Shown in pieces: positions 62,067 to 64,000 of a stretch of DNA of 64,000 nt. Source of the stretch: Aricia agestis. Taxonomy: Eukaryota; Arthropoda; Insecta; Lepidoptera; Lycaenidae. The notes under the pieces are model-generated. The model was given only the letters and a program-made list of their open reading frames with translations, was not told the origin of the DNA and made no database searches. Both the position numbers and the translations under genes were made by a program. The first letter of the stretch is position 1. Every line of letters starts with the position of its first letter. Where the stretch lies: positions 5,820,001 through 5,884,000 of the forward strand of contig NC_056412.1 of assembly GCF_905147365.1 (NCBI RefSeq). The letters are read 5' to 3'.

Positions 62067-64000
62067 CAAATTGTCAATTTATTTCTAGAATTTCTTTATT
62101 GCTTTTTCGATTATGTATCTTATACAGACATACATTTATAAGCTGGCAGATAATATTATTTCTCGGTCAAATGTCACACTAATAATTATGAATGCGAAAG
62201 CTTGTGTAAGTTTCTTCATGCAAAAACTGCTAAACGAATTTTGATGAAATTTGACGTGGTTGCGTTTTAGCAAACATAAAAGCTACTTTAAACTTTTATT
62301 GCGATAACAACCGGTTTTTATTCGAGACAGATCTTAGTGATAACACTTTACAAAAAGAGGTTACCTTGTCTAGTAATAGAAGGAAAATTATGACCATAGC
62401 ATAATATGACTCTAGGAAATTTAACCTTCGCAAAAACTCTGCATACTAGTACGCGTGTCGTGTTTAACTTTAATTATAATTACTAATTTAATAAGTTTTA
62501 ATAGTTCTCTGCCATTTAAACTCTTCTAGGACTACATCTATCATTAGCTGGATGTAATATTAATGATTTTGCTGTTATTGACTTATTAGAGTAATGACAA
62601 CTCAATAAGTAAGACTTGCATTAATGCTTGTGTTACTGATAAATCGTCTTCTAGAAACGATATGAAATATTGTGATCGCCATTAAATAATACTTATTGTG
62701 AGTTATTGCTAAATTCATTAGTGTATAATTAAATTATATAATGGATGATTGAATGACATAAGTCATGTAATTTACGTTCTACTTGGTGCTCATTTTATTG
62801 ACTTTCATGTAACAATTGCCGTCAAGATGGCGTGGGCATGAAATCACATCGACGGTAAACCTTAAAGAATGCTAAACATTGCATAATGTAGCATAAAAAA
62901 TGGTTTAATGAGTGGTTAATAAGTACAAAATAATTTAAAAAAAAATGTGACAAAAAATTAACTATGATATTTTTTAAATAATTTAATGGGTTTTTTATAA
63001 TTATTTTTTTATATACGCAAATCAGTGCGTAGGTATATTTTCTTGCTAAAATAAGTAACATAATAAACTGCATAAAAATATTAATCTTCTATACTTAACT
63101 ATTTTAGCAAAATAATTAAATCATCATCAGCAATCTTTTTAATAATATTACTTACCTATGACTAATTAGTAAATTTTAATTATATTACTTATGACTATTA
63201 CTTAAATCTTAATTACAACAATATTACGCATAAATTATATTATTTAAACTATCTATTATAAGACAGTGGCGTAATTATGGGATGAAGCTATTAAGTCGGA
63301 TATTTTCGCGCTTGAACGACGATACGCACGTTACACTAATTACACTATGTCATAATGTGCGCTCATCCTTACGTCACAAACGACATGTCATTATGACATG
63401 GCGAAATGTCACACCGTCACAAAACATCGGCGACACTTTCTCCCCTGGTATTCCGTTCAAACTCTATAAGTAAAAGTGACACAAACCTGTCTCTGTTCAA
63501 TATTCAATGTATCAATACGTAATTCTTTATCTTGAGTGGTAGGTTGTCATAAAATTAGCGGTTATATCGATAATTTCGTTAATGTTTTTAGAGACATCGT
63601 TGGAGCATGAGAATGATTTGTTTATAAATATTAATTTAAAACCGACTTAATGATGAATTACGAAAAAGGTAGGGTACTCAAAATGTGCCTATAATAATCA
63701 GCATAGTTGCATTAGAATAAAACCTAATAAATATGTGATTAACGGCTAATCTGAAAGGCTCTGCTATACAGCATAACTGGTGAGAGATCATCAATACTTA
63801 AGAGCGATCCACACCGCCGTTTTTCCATACAAACGTTGTCCGCTGTTTCCTCCCTGGATAATACCGGTAGAGTTATAATTTTTTTCCTGAATATCTATGG
63901 CCACTAATACAATGTCGCTATGTTTTACTTTGCTTGCTTTAATTGTTAATGAAAAAAGTACTTAAATCGGTTAAGTTTTAGAAAAGGAATCAGAGGACAA
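62067..64000. other. Mostly unassigned stretch
   Basis: A diverged tail fragment lies at 62185-62265 (AACTGCTAAACGAATTTTGA). A phrase near 63776-63860 (AACTGGTGAGAGATCATCAA, CCATACAAACGTTGTCCGCT, GTTTCCTCCCTGGATAATAC) has the style of a dispersed lepidopteran repeat. The rest is AT-rich with no gene seen. Confidence 0.4.

Overview
This window looks like AT-rich, non-coding nuclear DNA from an insect, most likely a butterfly or moth. The evidence is the repeat content: two tRNA-headed SINE families, an abundant short element with a C/T-rich middle and poly-A end, several retroelement tails that begin CTAG and end in TTATAATATTAGTATGGAT or similar, and many palindromic MITEs. These are typical of lepidopteran genomes. 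The species cannot be named from the sequence. No complete host gene is visible, and no open reading frame exceeds about 135 codons. The window is probably intergenic DNA or a very large intron.

Layout. 1-7 kb holds a 110-bp-arm palindrome, a MITE with nested hairpins, and a 2,778-bp TA-flanked element (3068-5845) that splits an older repeat. 8-14 kb holds retroelement tails, two copies of a CCCCTTACTAATAAACG MITE (one broken by a SINE), a TA-flanked fold-back MITE and a hAT-like element with an 8-bp target duplication. 14-27 kb is mostly unassigned AT-rich DNA, with SINE copies, a LINE 3' end and several perfect hairpins. 27-37 kb is dense in tRNA-derived SINEs, two of them with clear target-site duplications, and in CTAG-headed tails. 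38-52 kb holds more tails, a 434-bp TTAA-flanked piggyBac-like element and an R1-clade LINE 3' end. 52-62 kb holds a dispersed repeat pair, several MITEs, a possible first coding exon (54174-54284), a LINE reverse-transcriptase fragment and another LINE 3' end. The last 2 kb is largely featureless.

How the pieces relate. At least five insertions lie inside other elements, which gives a relative order of activity. The poly-A SINE and the tRNA-SINE came after the MITEs they disrupt. The 2.8-kb TA element and the piggyBac-like element came after the CTAG-headed tails they split. A second theme is a set of short perfect inverted repeats with 3-9 nt spacers. Two of these clearly arose by local inverted duplication of existing sequence, not by insertion. 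Possible host features are limited to two promoter or first-exon candidates (about 14.7 kb and 54.2 kb), a GC-rich promoter-like patch (about 58.3 kb) and a leader-like ORF without ATG (11.8 kb). All of these are tentative.
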